Shown: positions 29,512 through 38,234, counted from the first letter of the stretch. The stretch: DNA of 64,000 nucleotides from an uncultured Bacteroidota bacterium (GCA_902520835.1 CABYPD010000001.1:162535-226534), one strand, 5' to 3'. Program-made: numbers and translations. Notes: generated by a model not told the origin, from the sequence alone.

Positions 29512-29519
29512 CAAATATA
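29512..29519 (-). promoter_or_regulatory. -7 promoter box of the dcw cluster
   Basis: TATATTTG on the minus strand fits TAnnTTTG, 19 nt before the mraZ ATG. The -33 position falls inside the tandem GTGGTAA boxes, where no good TTG exists, so a bound protein there could either block or replace the -33 contact. Confidence 0.55.
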
Positions 29520-29524
29520 TTTAA

Positions 29525-29554
29525 ATTTTACCACTTTTTACCACTTTTTACCAC
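29525..29554 (-). promoter_or_regulatory. Three tandem MraZ-type operator boxes
   Basis: On the minus strand GTGGTAA occurs three times with an exact 10-bp period (plus-strand TTACCAC at 29528-29534, 29538-29544 and 29548-29554); the spacers are A-rich. Known MraZ boxes are three or four direct repeats with 10-bp spacing and a GTGG or AAAGTG core, as described for E. coli (TGGGN) and mollicutes (AAAGTGT). The boxes end about 6 bp upstream of the -7 element, overlapping the expected -33 region. Confidence 0.75.
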
Positions 29555-29647
29555 ATTGTTAATAATTTTTATGATAAAGACATAAAGTACTGATTATCAT
29601 TAATTTAAAAGGATTTATAATTTAGTTTCTATATTCATTTTATATTA

Positions 29648-29675
29648 TTGTTTCAAAATGAAATACATATCTTTG
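29648..29675 (+). promoter_or_regulatory. Candidate promoter for the alpha/beta hydrolase-engB pair
   Basis: TTG (29648-29650) is followed after 17 bp by TATCTTTG (29668-29675), which fits TAnnTTTG. The UUG start of the hydrolase lies 27 nt downstream. Spacing is at the short end of the range. Confidence 0.45.
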
Positions 29676-29702
29676 TCTGCAACTGCTAAATCATAATAGA
29701 TT

Positions 29703-30464
29703 TTGGAAAGTTTTATTTCAGAAAACGGCTTTAACTATAGGTCTGTCGGTAAAGGGAGACCAATTTTAATTTTACATGGTCTAATGGGAGGCTTAAGTAA
29801 CTTTGAAGATGTGTTTAATTTCTTTCCACAAAAAAACTATAATGTTATTGCTCCTCAGTTACCAATATATACTTCTAAACTATTGGATACAAATGTTAAG
29901 TTTTTTGCAAAGTTTGTAAATGAATTTGTAAAATTTAAAAAACTTAAAGATTTTGTAATTGTCGGAAATTCTTTAGGGGGACATGTTGGATTAATTTATG
30001 CTAAACTTTTTCCTAACTTATTAAAAGGGTTAGTTTTAACAGGAAGTTCTGGACTCTATGAAAATTCCATGGGTGATAGTTACCCTAAAAGAGAAGACTA
30101 TAACTTTATAAGAAAAAAAACTGAAGGTGTTTTTTATGATCCGAAAGTTGCAACAAAAGAAATTGTAGATGAAATTTTTGAAACAGTCAATGATAGAAAA
30201 AAATTGATTAAAATTTTAGCAATGGCAAAAAGTGCCATAAGACATAATATGGCAAAAGATTTACCAAAAATAGATGTAGAAACTGCAATAATTTGGGGTA
30301 AACAAGACACTGTAACACCACCAGATGTTGCAAAAGATTTTGATAAACTTCTACCTAACTCAGATCTGTTTTGGATAGACAAGTGTGGTCATGCTCCTAT
30401 GATGGAACATCCAAACATATTCAATGATATTTTAGACGGTTGGCTTTCAAAGAAAAATTTGTAG
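29703..30464 (+). CDS. Alpha/beta hydrolase
   Basis: A 253-residue alpha/beta-hydrolase fold enzyme without signal peptide. Visible: oxyanion region LILHGLMGG (about 24-32), nucleophile elbow GNSLGG with Ser (about 92-97), acid residue in IIWGKQDTVTPP, and catalytic His in DKCGHAPMMEHP, followed by the usual NIFNDILDGWL helix. The catalytic triad is complete but the substrate cannot be told. The start is UUG at 29703. Its end overlaps the UUG start of engB by 25 bp, so the two are coupled; this neighbour of engB, gldC and gldB is, as I recall, common in Flavobacteriia. Confidence 0.85.
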   Translation: MESFISENGFNYRSVGKGRPILILHGLMGGLSNFEDVFNFFPQKNYNVIAPQLPIYTSKLLDTNVKFFAKFVNEFVKFKKLKDFVIVGNSLGGHVGLIYAKLFPNLLKGLVLTGSSGLYENSMGDSYPKREDYNFIRKKTEGVFYDPKVATKEIVDEIFETVNDRKKLIKILAMAKSAIRHNMAKDLPKIDVETAIIWGKQDTVTPPDVAKDFDKLLPNSDLFWIDKCGHAPMMEHPNIFNDILDGWLSKKNL

Positions 30465-31057
30465 TTGTGTCTAGTTTTTCTAATGTTTCATTTAAAAAAA
30501 GTAGCTCTAATGAAAATGAATGTCCAAAAGACGGTTTTCATGAGTTTGCAATGATTGGCAGATCAAATGTTGGAAAATCTAGTCTTATAAATTCTATATT
30601 AAATAAAAAAAACATAGCTAAAACATCAAAGACACCAGGTAAAACACAATTAATTAATCACTATTTAGTAGAAAATAATTTTTATATAGTTGATCTTCCT
30701 GGATATGGATATTCCAAGCTTTCAAAAAAACAATCTGAAAAAATTCTAAATATTTCATTTGATTATATTTTAAATAGGGAAAACCTTTTACAAATCTTTA
30801 TATTGATTGATATAAGACATAAACCTCTTGAAATAGATGTTGATTTTATTGAGTTTCTAATTTCCGAGGGGAAAAAATTCAATATAATTTTTACTAAAGC
30901 TGACAAATTAAAAAAAAATAACTTAAACAAATATTGTGATGACTATTTCAAACAACTAAATATACCTGAAATTAATAGTACATATTTTATTTGTTCATCT
31001 ACAAGAAATATTGGAATTTCCGAAATCAGAAAACATATACAAAAAAGTTTAGTTTAA
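30440..31057 (+). CDS. engB: Ribosome biogenesis GTP-binding protein EngB (YihA/YsxC)
   Basis: A 205-residue Era-like GTPase needed for 50S subunit assembly. G motifs: G1 GRSNVGKSSLIN, G2 TSKTPGKTQLIN, G3 VDLPGYGYSKLS, G4 FTKADKLKK and G5 FICSSTRNIG. The KFVVVSSFSNVSF opening is a typical start region. The start is UUG at 30440 inside the preceding hydrolase gene; no ATG is available before the conserved part. The stop overlaps that of the convergent gldC on the palindrome TTAA (31054-31057). Confidence 0.94.
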   Translation: MAFKEKFVVVSSFSNVSFKKSSSNENECPKDGFHEFAMIGRSNVGKSSLINSILNKKNIAKTSKTPGKTQLINHYLVENNFYIVDLPGYGYSKLSKKQSEKILNISFDYILNRENLLQIFILIDIRHKPLEIDVDFIEFLISEGKKFNIIFTKADKLKKNNLNKYCDDYFKQLNIPEINSTYFICSSTRNIGISEIRKHIQKSLV

Positions 31058-31389
31058 TTTTTTTTTAGCTCAAGCTTTTCTGAAAAATAATCACAAAACT
31101 GTTTGAAAGAATCAGTCATTTTTTCATTATTAGTTGCTTTAAAAAAAGATTGAGATAAGCTAACAAGTGTTTGATGAATAAATACGTTCATTTCATCAAC
31201 AGGCATGTCCTTTGTCCATAAATCAATTTTCATTGTTTCTTTATTGATGTGATCCCATGAGGAAAATAAAAAAGCTTTTGTTTGTTGGTCAGATACACCT
31301 CCATCTTTAGCTGACCAGCTCATCTTTTCAGGTATTTTATTTTCATCTAATTCAACATTTATTACTATGTCAGTTTTTTTAGAAATCAT
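31054..31389 (-). CDS. gldC: Gliding motility protein GldC
   Basis: A 111-residue soluble protein matching GldC, which in Flavobacterium lies next to gldB and increases gliding efficiency. Typical segments are TDIVINVELDENKIPEKMSWSAKDGG and TKAFLFSSWDHINKETMKIDLWTKDMPVDEMNVFIHQTLVSLSQSF. No signal peptide or membrane segment. It overlaps gldB by 4 bp (gldB upstream), giving a tight gldB-gldC pair. The biochemical role is not known. Confidence 0.9.
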   Translation of the reverse strand: MISKKTDIVINVELDENKIPEKMSWSAKDGGVSDQQTKAFLFSSWDHINKETMKIDLWTKDMPVDEMNVFIHQTLVSLSQSFFKATNNEKMTDSFKQFCDYFSEKLELKKN

Positions 31390-32372
31390 AATCCGGGTTT
31401 ATAATTAGAATTTAAATATAATTCATACTCATTCATATTTAAAATTTCTTCAATAGTTTTATTGTTAGATTTTAAATATGATTTTACAATTTTATAACCA
31501 ATCCATCTACCAATCATTGGTGCTGATTCATAGTCTATTGATATACCAAACTTTGAATATGGTCCAAAGTTTATAAATCTTTCTTCTAAGTCGTTAGAAG
31601 TATTAAATAAAATTTCATTTTCAATAAAAAATTTCCAAACTTCTTTTTCATTATTTTTTGCCCAAACAATTTCTGTTTCATTGTAATTAAGTGCTTTTTT
31701 TTCATCAAAATCGAGATTATTGATCATCAGATTATAAATTTTTCCATGATAAATAATCTTACTAATAAATTGACGATTTCTTGGATAGATAACATGTCTC
31801 GAGATTAATTTTTCAGCTAAATCTCTTACTAAAAATTCTTCACTCATTCTTTGGGAAATATATGATGGAATATTTTTGTATAAGTCTTGGTTGTCGAGGT
31901 AACAATCCAACGATAATAAAACTAATGAATCTGTAGTAATAATTTTAAATTGATAATCAATTCCATTATTTAGAGTAATTATCTTAGGAGAATTAAAATC
32001 TGAAAATTCATCACTTAAATTTGAATATAGTGCTGAAATTTCTCTATTTAATTTTTTGTCATCATATTTTTTAATTGATTCATTAAAAATAAATTTTCGT
32101 AAAGAATCGTTTTTTATATTAACCCATTCTTCTTTATTAAAATTTGAAGGAAATAGAAAAGGATAATCATTAAATAATTTAATCAATGAATCTGAATCAG
32201 CATTAAAAAATTTTTTTTCAAACCTATCAATACTAACTAAATCATAAACTTTATTGATTTTATTACTACAACCTAATATAAAAATTAAAATAAAGGAGAA
32301 AATGATTTTATAATAATGCTTAAATAAATTAATTTGGCAAAAAATTTGATAATAATTTTTTTTGTAATTCAT
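31386..32372 (-). CDS. gldB: Gliding motility lipoprotein GldB
   Basis: A 328-residue lipoprotein. The signal sequence ends in a lipobox with Cys (FILIFILGCSNK, Cys about residue 35), followed by the GldB-type region SIDRFEKKFFNADSDSLIKLFNDYPFLFPSNF. GldB is essential for gliding in Flavobacterium and is linked to type IX secretion. The first 22 residues before the hydrophobic core are unusually long, yet no later ATG, GTG or TTG exists before the lipobox, so the ATG at 32370-32372 is the only ordinary start. That codon overlaps the divergent nadE start codon by two bases. Confidence 0.88.
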   Translation of the reverse strand: MNYKKNYYQIFCQINLFKHYYKIIFSFILIFILGCSNKINKVYDLVSIDRFEKKFFNADSDSLIKLFNDYPFLFPSNFNKEEWVNIKNDSLRKFIFNESIKKYDDKKLNREISALYSNLSDEFSDFNSPKIITLNNGIDYQFKIITTDSLVLLSLDCYLDNQDLYKNIPSYISQRMSEEFLVRDLAEKLISRHVIYPRNRQFISKIIYHGKIYNLMINNLDFDEKKALNYNETEIVWAKNNEKEVWKFFIENEILFNTSNDLEERFINFGPYSKFGISIDYESAPMIGRWIGYKIVKSYLKSNNKTIEEILNMNEYELYLNSNYKPGL

Positions 32373-33162
32373 GAATTATTCAAAGGTAATCAAACACATT
32401 GTTAATTGGCTAAATTCTTACACTAATGATTCACACACAAAAGGATATGTAGTTGGGATTTCTGGAGGTATTGATTCAGCCGTAACATCAACACTTGCTG
32501 CTTCTACGGGTCATCCAACTCTTTGTTTGGAGATGCCAATTTTCCAATCAAATCAAGAACTTGAAAGATCAGGAAACCATATTGAATGGTTAAAAAATAA
32601 TTTTTCTAATGTAAGCTCAGAAGTAATTGATTTAACAGAATCTTTTGATAAATTTTCACAAAAAATTCAAAAGATTGATTCAAAAAATAATCTTTTAGCA
32701 TTAGCTAATTCTCGATCAAGGCTTAGAATGACTACTTTATATTATTATGCTGCGATTAATAATTACCTAGTTGTTGGTACTGGCAATAAAGTTGAAGATT
32801 TTGGGGTTGGGTTTTACACAAAATATGGTGATGGCGGAGTTGATCTTTCACCTATTGCTGATCTTATGAAAACAGATGTTAGACTAATTGCTAAAGAACT
32901 TGGCATCATTGATAGCGTCATAAAAGCTCCACCAACTGATGGACTATGGGATGATTCACGTACTGATGAAGATCAACTTGGTGCTTCATATGAAGAGCTT
33001 GAAAAAGCTATGAAACAAGTAGAGAATAAAGTTCAAATTAAATCATTAAGTTCAAGAGAAATTGAAGTCTACAAAATTTTAAATCAATTTAACTCTGCAA
33101 ATAAGCATAAAATGGAACCTATACCAATTTGTATAATTCCAGAACATTTCAAAACTAAATAA
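32371..33162 (+). CDS. nadE: Ammonia-dependent NAD+ synthetase
   Basis: A 263-residue NadE without a glutaminase domain, making NAD+ from deamido-NAD+, ATP and ammonia. The PP-loop is GISGGIDSAVTSTLA (about 29-43); ANSRSRLRMTTLYYYA, VVGTGNKVEDFGVGFYTKYGDGGVDLSPIADLMKTDV and APPTDGLWDDSRTDEDQLG are family-specific. The ATG shares two bases with the divergent gldB start. The 3' end overlaps the convergent dnaG end by 8 bp. Confidence 0.95.
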   Translation: MNYSKVIKHIVNWLNSYTNDSHTKGYVVGISGGIDSAVTSTLAASTGHPTLCLEMPIFQSNQELERSGNHIEWLKNNFSNVSSEVIDLTESFDKFSQKIQKIDSKNNLLALANSRSRLRMTTLYYYAAINNYLVVGTGNKVEDFGVGFYTKYGDGGVDLSPIADLMKTDVRLIAKELGIIDSVIKAPPTDGLWDDSRTDEDQLGASYEELEKAMKQVENKVQIKSLSSREIEVYKILNQFNSANKHKMEPIPICIIPEHFKTK

Positions 33163-35083
33163 CCCTATTTAGCTTTTTCGATAACAAAGATTTTAATTGA
33201 TAATAATTAACAATTTCGTCCAACAGATCCTGATCTAAATTATCTGTCTCACTTTTTTCTTTACTTAATTCATTAACCTTTTTATTTATCAATAAAGTTC
33301 GTAGTGTTAGTATAGTTTCAGTAACTAGCTGTGATATTGATTTTGATTTTTGTTTTACATATATATTTTTGGTTTCCCAATTATGCAATTGATATATATC
33401 TTCATTAATAAGAATTGTTGTAACTAGATTTGAAAGCTTTTCATCTAATGAATTTAAAAAAGTTTTTGGATCAAAATTTTCACTTTTTTGGTATTCACTT
33501 ATTAACATTTTATATAAGCTTTTAAAACTCTCATTTGCAAACTCAACCTCATCAGATTGAAGATCTAAAAATATTTTTTCAAAAACTAAAGACTCAACTT
33601 TAACTGGCTTGTATGTAAAATCACCTTTTTCGTTTTTTATTAACTTAATTTCATCAAAAATGACTTTTTTTTCACCGTATAAAATCAATATTTCGATTAT
33701 TTTTTTTTCTAATTCAAAAATTTGATCAACCTTTCTATGTTCAACAATTGTTTTCTCTTTTATTGGAGTCCTACTCGGAATTTGTTTTTTTGTAACAACT
33801 ATTTGAGCTAAAACATTAAATAAAGTGTTTTCAGAAATATTCATGATTTCTGAACAATGTTTGATATAAATTTCTTGTTTAATCCTATCAGGTATTTTTG
33901 AAATACTTAACACTATTTCATTTATTATTTTAGCTTTTTCAGTTGGTGATTTTTTTAAAGAATCATTTAAAAGTTTTGCTTTAAATTCAATAAAATCAAT
34001 TGAATTATTATCTAAAAAATTTACAATCTCATTAGTGTCCTTGTTACTAGCAAAACTGTCAGGATCTTCATTATTTGGAAACGAGACAACACTAACATTC
34101 ATATTTTGCTCTAAGATTATATCAATGCTACGAACAGTAGCACTAACTCCCGCTTTATCTGAGTCATAAAGCATTGTTATGTTTTTAGTTAATCTCCTAA
34201 TTAAATTAATTTGATCAATAGATAAAGCTGTACCAGATGAAGAAACAACATTTTTAATTCCCTTTTGATGAAATCTCATTACATCAGTATAGCCTTCAAC
34301 CACATAACAATTATCTTTTTTTACAATCTCACTTTTAGAATTATAAAGACCAAAAAGAATTTTACTCTTATTGTATATTATAGATTCAGGACTGTTAATA
34401 TATTTTGCTGATTTAATATTTGTCTTTAAAGTCCTAGCACCAAAACCAGCTGTTCTTCCAGAAATCGTTTTAATCGGAAAAATAATTCTAGCCCTGTAAA
34501 TGTCATTATTAGTTTTTGAAGAAACTAAACCTAAAGAAATTAGATCATCAACATTATAATTTTTATCTAGTAAAAATTTTTTTAACCCATCGATAGACTC
34601 GGTTAAACAACCTACCTCAAATTTTTCTATTATTTCATTGTCAAAATTTCTTTCAAGCATGTAAGATTTAGCAATATTTTTTCCAAATTCTGATTTATGA
34701 AATCTTTCAATAAAATAGTTTTTTGCAATATCAGTAATTATAAACAATTTTTCTTTTTCATTTATTTTTTCTTTTTGCTTATCGCTTAACTGAGTTTCTT
34801 CAATTTCAATATTGTATTTTTTTGCTAAATATTTTATTGCTTCTGGATATGATAATTGTTCATGCTCCATTAGAAAAGCAATTACATTTCCACCCTTACC
34901 ACTACTAAAATCTTTCCATATTTGTTTAGCAGGAGAAACCATAAAACTTGGTGTCTTTTCGTCAGTAAAAGGACTTAGCCCTTTGTAATTAGAACCTGAT
35001 TTTTTGAGTTGAATAAAATCACCAATAACTTCTTCTACTACTGCAGTTTCAAAAACTTTATCTATGGTGATTTTTGATATCAT
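33155..35083 (-). CDS. dnaG: DNA primase, zinc-ligand residues replaced
   Basis: A 642-residue DnaG that makes RNA primers at the replication fork. The N-terminal region has the shape of a CHC2 zinc ribbon (GDFIQLKKSGSNYKGLSPFTDEKTPSF, KQIWKDFSSGKGGN), but the four ligands are Ser-37, Thr-40, Asp-58 and Ser-61 in place of Cys/His/Cys/Cys, so no zinc can be bound in the usual way. The TOPRIM core is intact: NCYVVEGYTDVM (Glu), TMLYDSDKAGVSAT (DxD-type acidic residues) and NEDPDSFAS. A C-terminal helicase-binding region follows. I recall the same substitution in other Flavobacteriia. It lies 9 bp after the prenyl synthase gene. Confidence 0.94.
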   Translation of the reverse strand: MISKITIDKVFETAVVEEVIGDFIQLKKSGSNYKGLSPFTDEKTPSFMVSPAKQIWKDFSSGKGGNVIAFLMEHEQLSYPEAIKYLAKKYNIEIEETQLSDKQKEKINEKEKLFIITDIAKNYFIERFHKSEFGKNIAKSYMLERNFDNEIIEKFEVGCLTESIDGLKKFLLDKNYNVDDLISLGLVSSKTNNDIYRARIIFPIKTISGRTAGFGARTLKTNIKSAKYINSPESIIYNKSKILFGLYNSKSEIVKKDNCYVVEGYTDVMRFHQKGIKNVVSSSGTALSIDQINLIRRLTKNITMLYDSDKAGVSATVRSIDIILEQNMNVSVVSFPNNEDPDSFASNKDTNEIVNFLDNNSIDFIEFKAKLLNDSLKKSPTEKAKIINEIVLSISKIPDRIKQEIYIKHCSEIMNISENTLFNVLAQIVVTKKQIPSRTPIKEKTIVEHRKVDQIFELEKKIIEILILYGEKKVIFDEIKLIKNEKGDFTYKPVKVESLVFEKIFLDLQSDEVEFANESFKSLYKMLISEYQKSENFDPKTFLNSLDEKLSNLVTTILINEDIYQLHNWETKNIYVKQKSKSISQLVTETILTLRTLLINKKVNELSKEKSETDNLDQDLLDEIVNYYQLKSLLSKKLNRVI

Positions 35084-35092
35084 TATATAAAT

Positions 35093-36070
35093 TTAATAAT
35101 CTCTTTCAATAACATAATCAATCATTTCTTTTAAAGCATCACTGTATTTAGATTTTGGAAATTTTTCTAAAATTTTAATAGCACTTCTGTGATAGAGATT
35201 CATTTTTTCAATAGCATATTCTAAACCACCTGTTTCCTTCACATAGTTAATTATTTCTTTTACTACTTTTTTATCTTTACTATGTTTTTTTATAGAATTA
35301 ATTAACCATCTTTTTTGCGATCTATCAGAATTATTAATAGAATAAATTAGAGGAAGTGTTAATTTTTTTTCTTTAATGTCTATTCCTCTAGGCTTACCTA
35401 TCTTCTTTCTCCCATAATCAAATAAATCATCTTTAATTTGAAATGCAATTCCAATTGAGTTACCTAAATCTCCAATTAACTTTTGTTCTTTTTTTGAGCT
35501 TCCTACACCACATGCTGCAATTTTACAACATGAACTAATTAAAGAAGCTGTCTTCTTGGTAATTATTTCAAAGTAAATATCCTCTTGAATATCTAAATTT
35601 TTTGCCTTTTCAATTTGTAAAAGTTCTCCCTCACTCATATTTCTAACAGACTCAGAAATAATTTCAAGCAAATCATAATCTTTATTTTCAATACATAAAA
35701 GCATTCCCTTGGAAAGCAGAAAATCACCTACTAGAACAGCAATTTTATTTTTCCATATCGCATTAATTGAAAAAAAACCTCTTCTCCTATTACTATCATC
35801 AACAACATCATCATGAATTAAAGTAGCAGTGTGAATTAATTCAATTACAGAAGCTCCTCTAAAAACCTTTTCATTTACCTTTCCACCTGATATGAGCTTA
35901 GAACACAAAAATATAAGCATTGGTCGCATTTGCTTACCTTTTCTTTTAATTATGTAGTGAGTAATTCTGTTTAATAACGGAACTTTAGTAAGCATTAGAT
36001 TAGAAAACTTTTCTTCAAAAACTTCCATTTCTTTTGATATTGGCTCTCTTATTTTGAATACCTTTTTCAC
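35093..36070 (-). CDS. Trans-polyprenyl diphosphate synthase
   Basis: A 325-residue all-helical prenyl synthase that extends farnesyl or geranylgeranyl diphosphate with isopentenyl diphosphate units. The first aspartate-rich motif is LIHDDVVDDSNRRRG (DDxxD) and the second is FQIKDDLFDYG (DDxxD); KGKQMRPMLIFL near the N-terminus and KKTASLISSCCKIAA are also typical. Small residues before the first motif (IELIHTATL) suggest a long chain product, such as the side chain of menaquinone, but exact length cannot be told. It lies between rlmN and dnaG on the same strand. Confidence 0.9.
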   Translation of the reverse strand: MKKVFKIREPISKEMEVFEEKFSNLMLTKVPLLNRITHYIIKRKGKQMRPMLIFLCSKLISGGKVNEKVFRGASVIELIHTATLIHDDVVDDSNRRRGFFSINAIWKNKIAVLVGDFLLSKGMLLCIENKDYDLLEIISESVRNMSEGELLQIEKAKNLDIQEDIYFEIITKKTASLISSCCKIAACGVGSSKKEQKLIGDLGNSIGIAFQIKDDLFDYGRKKIGKPRGIDIKEKKLTLPLIYSINNSDRSQKRWLINSIKKHSKDKKVVKEIINYVKETGGLEYAIEKMNLYHRSAIKILEKFPKSKYSDALKEMIDYVIERDY

Positions 36071-36081
36071 TTTAAGTTAAT

Positions 36082-37122
36082 TTAATGTTTATTTGCCAAT
36101 TGACCACAGGCTGCTTTTATATCTTTACCTCTAGATCTTCTAATTGAAGCAGATACTTTATTTTCTTTGAGAATTTTTAAATACTTATCAACCCATAATT
36201 CATCTGCTTTTAAAAATCTAGGATCATCAATACTATTATATTCAATCAAATTAACTTTTGATGGAACTCTTTTACAGATTTTAACTAGAGCATCTATGTG
36301 TTCAAAATTATCATTTATTCCCTTCCAAATTAAATACTCAAAAGTTACTTTTCGTTTAGTTTTTTCATACCAATATTCAAGACTTTTAATTAATTGATTT
36401 AGAGGAAAAGATTTAGAAAAAGGCATAATTTCATTTCTTGTTGATTCAATAGCTGAGTGAAGTGAAATGGCAAGATTAAACTTAACATTATCATCAGCCA
36501 TCTTATGTATCATTTTTGAAATCCCTGAGGTTGATAAAGTAATTTTTTTATGAGATATTTCAATTCCTTCCTTTCCAGTAATTAAATTTACAGAATTAAT
36601 AACATTATTATAGTTCAATAAGGGCTCTCCCATTCCCATAAAAACAATGTTCGAAATTGGAAGAGAATAATTTTCAATCGATTGTTCATTCAAAAGTATT
36701 ATTTGATCAAAAATTTCATACGATTCAAGATTTCTCATTCTTGAAAGCTTTGAAGTAGCACAAAATTCACAGTCTAAACTGCACCCAACTTGGCTAGAGA
36801 CACATGCTGTAACTCTGTCACCTGAAGGTATTAATACAGATTCCACTACCAATTTGTCATGCAATTTAATTGCAAACTTCATTGTTGAATCAATACTAAT
36901 CTGTTTAGATAATATCTGACTAAAATTTAATCTAAAATTTTCCTTCAATAAATCAATAAGACTCATTGGTAAATTAGTCATGTCATCAAAACTTTTAATT
37001 GAGGATTTATTAATCCAGTTAAAAATTTGCTTTGATCTATATAATGGAAAGTTATTCTTTGCTACAAATTTATTTAGCTTTTCTAAACCAATTGATCTAA
37101 TATCATCAACTTTTACAGACAT
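36082..37122 (-). CDS. rlmN: 23S rRNA (adenine-2503-C2)-methyltransferase
   Basis: A 346-residue radical-SAM methyltransferase that methylates A2503 of 23S rRNA (and A37 of some tRNAs). The [4Fe-4S] cluster motif CxxxCxxC is in SSQVGCSLDCEFCATSK (about 115-125), preceded by the family segment VESVLIPSGDRVTACV, followed by FMGMGEPLLNY and SLHSA, and the second catalytic Cys is in KDIKAACGQLANKH at the C-terminus. It follows queA by 1 bp and precedes the prenyl synthase by 11 bp. Confidence 0.95.
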   Translation of the reverse strand: MSVKVDDIRSIGLEKLNKFVAKNNFPLYRSKQIFNWINKSSIKSFDDMTNLPMSLIDLLKENFRLNFSQILSKQISIDSTMKFAIKLHDKLVVESVLIPSGDRVTACVSSQVGCSLDCEFCATSKLSRMRNLESYEIFDQIILLNEQSIENYSLPISNIVFMGMGEPLLNYNNVINSVNLITGKEGIEISHKKITLSTSGISKMIHKMADDNVKFNLAISLHSAIESTRNEIMPFSKSFPLNQLIKSLEYWYEKTKRKVTFEYLIWKGINDNFEHIDALVKICKRVPSKVNLIEYNSIDDPRFLKADELWVDKYLKILKENKVSASIRRSRGKDIKAACGQLANKH

Positions 37123-37123
37123 G

Positions 37124-38173
37124 CTAAAGAATTAACATAGCATCCCCATAAGAATAAAATCTATATTTTTCCTTGATTGCTTCTTCGTATGCTTCCATCA
37201 TAAAATCATGGCCTGCAAATGCTGAAACCATCATAAGCAAAGTAGATTTTGGCATGTGAAAGTTTGTAATTAATGAATTAGCAATACAAAAATGATATGG
37301 TGGAAAAATGAATTTATGTGTCCAACCTACATATGGATTTAATGTTCCGAATGATGAAACTGATGATTCCATCCCTCTCATAACAGTTGTTCCAACAGCA
37401 CAGACTTTTTTCTTATTACTTTTTGTCTGATTTATAATATCAACAGCTTTTTGATCTATAAATAATTCCTCAGAATCCATTTTATGTTTTGATAGATCTT
37501 CAACCTCAACAGGGTTAAAAGTTCCTAAGCCAACATGTAATGTTAATTCAGCAAGACTTATTCCTTTAATTTGTAATCTTTTTAGCAAATGTTTTGAAAA
37601 ATGCAAACCAGCAGTAGGAGCTGCTACAGCACCTTCATTTTTAGCATAAATAGTTTGATATCTATCTTTATCAAAGTCTTCTTCCTCTCTCTTGATATAT
37701 TTTGGAAGTGGTGTCTGACCTAATTCCAATAATTTTTCTCTAAATTCATCATATGAACCATCGTATAGAAATCTTAATGTTCTACCCCTTGAAGTTGTAT
37801 TATCAATAACTTCAGCAACCAAGCTATCATCGTCTCCAAAGTATAATTTATTACCAATTCTAATTTTTCTTGCTGGATCAACTAGAACATCCCATAATCT
37901 TTGATCTCTACTTAACTCTCTCAATAGAAAAACTTCAATTCGAGCACCAGTTTTTTCCTTGTTTCCCATTAATCTAGCAGGAAAAACTTTAGTGTTATTT
38001 AAAACAAAAGAATCACCGTCTTCAAAATAATCTATGACATCTTTGAAGTGTTTATGCTCAATTTTTTTTGAATCTCTATGTAAAACCATAAGTCTTGATT
38101 CATCTCTTTGATCAGACGGATATTCTGCCAATAACTCTTTTGGCAAATCATAATTAAAATTTGATAGTTTCAT
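37124..38173 (-). CDS. queA: S-adenosylmethionine:tRNA ribosyltransferase-isomerase
   Basis: A 349-residue QueA, which transfers the ribosyl moiety of SAM to preQ1 in tRNA to make epoxyqueuosine. Landmarks: [28 protein letters not shown] at the N-terminus, [73 protein letters not shown] and [21 protein letters not shown]. Complete. It starts a transcription unit: a good promoter lies 18-49 bp upstream in the short gap after aroA. Confidence 0.96.
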   Translation of the reverse strand: MKLSNFNYDLPKELLAEYPSDQRDESRLMVLHRDSKKIEHKHFKDVIDYFEDGDSFVLNNTKVFPARLMGNKEKTGARIEVFLLRELSRDQRLWDVLVDPARKIRIGNKLYFGDDDSLVAEVIDNTTSRGRTLRFLYDGSYDEFREKLLELGQTPLPKYIKREEEDFDKDRYQTIYAKNEGAVAAPTAGLHFSKHLLKRLQIKGISLAELTLHVGLGTFNPVEVEDLSKHKMDSEELFIDQKAVDIINQTKSNKKKVCAVGTTVMRGMESSVSSFGTLNPYVGWTHKFIFPPYHFCIANSLITNFHMPKSTLLMMVSAFAGHDFMMEAYEEAIKEKYRFYSYGDAMLIL

Positions 38174-38190
38174 AAAATAAATTAAAGCGG

Positions 38191-38222
38191 CAAATATACA
38201 TTTAGAGCATAGGGGTTGTCAA
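38191..38222 (-). promoter_or_regulatory. Promoter ahead of queA
   Basis: On the minus strand TTGACA (TTG at 38222-38220) is followed after 21 bp by TATATTTG (38198-38191) and then CCGC, an excellent match to the Bacteroidota pattern. The queA ATG lies 17 nt downstream. It sits between aroA and queA, so queA, rlmN, the prenyl synthase and dnaG can be expressed independently of the attenuated aromatic operon. Confidence 0.75.
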
Positions 38223-38234
38223 GTAAAATGAGAA

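Noticed and set aside
29525..29554. Short tandem repeats that could suggest a CRISPR fragment
   Set aside because: The 10-bp period, A-rich spacers of 3 bp and position before mraZ fit operator boxes; there are no repeat-spacer units of CRISPR length and no cas genes.
33155..35083. DnaG as a decaying pseudogene because of missing zinc ligands
   Set aside because: The frame is full length, the TOPRIM catalytic residues are intact and flanking conserved residues are kept, so this is a diverged functional primase.
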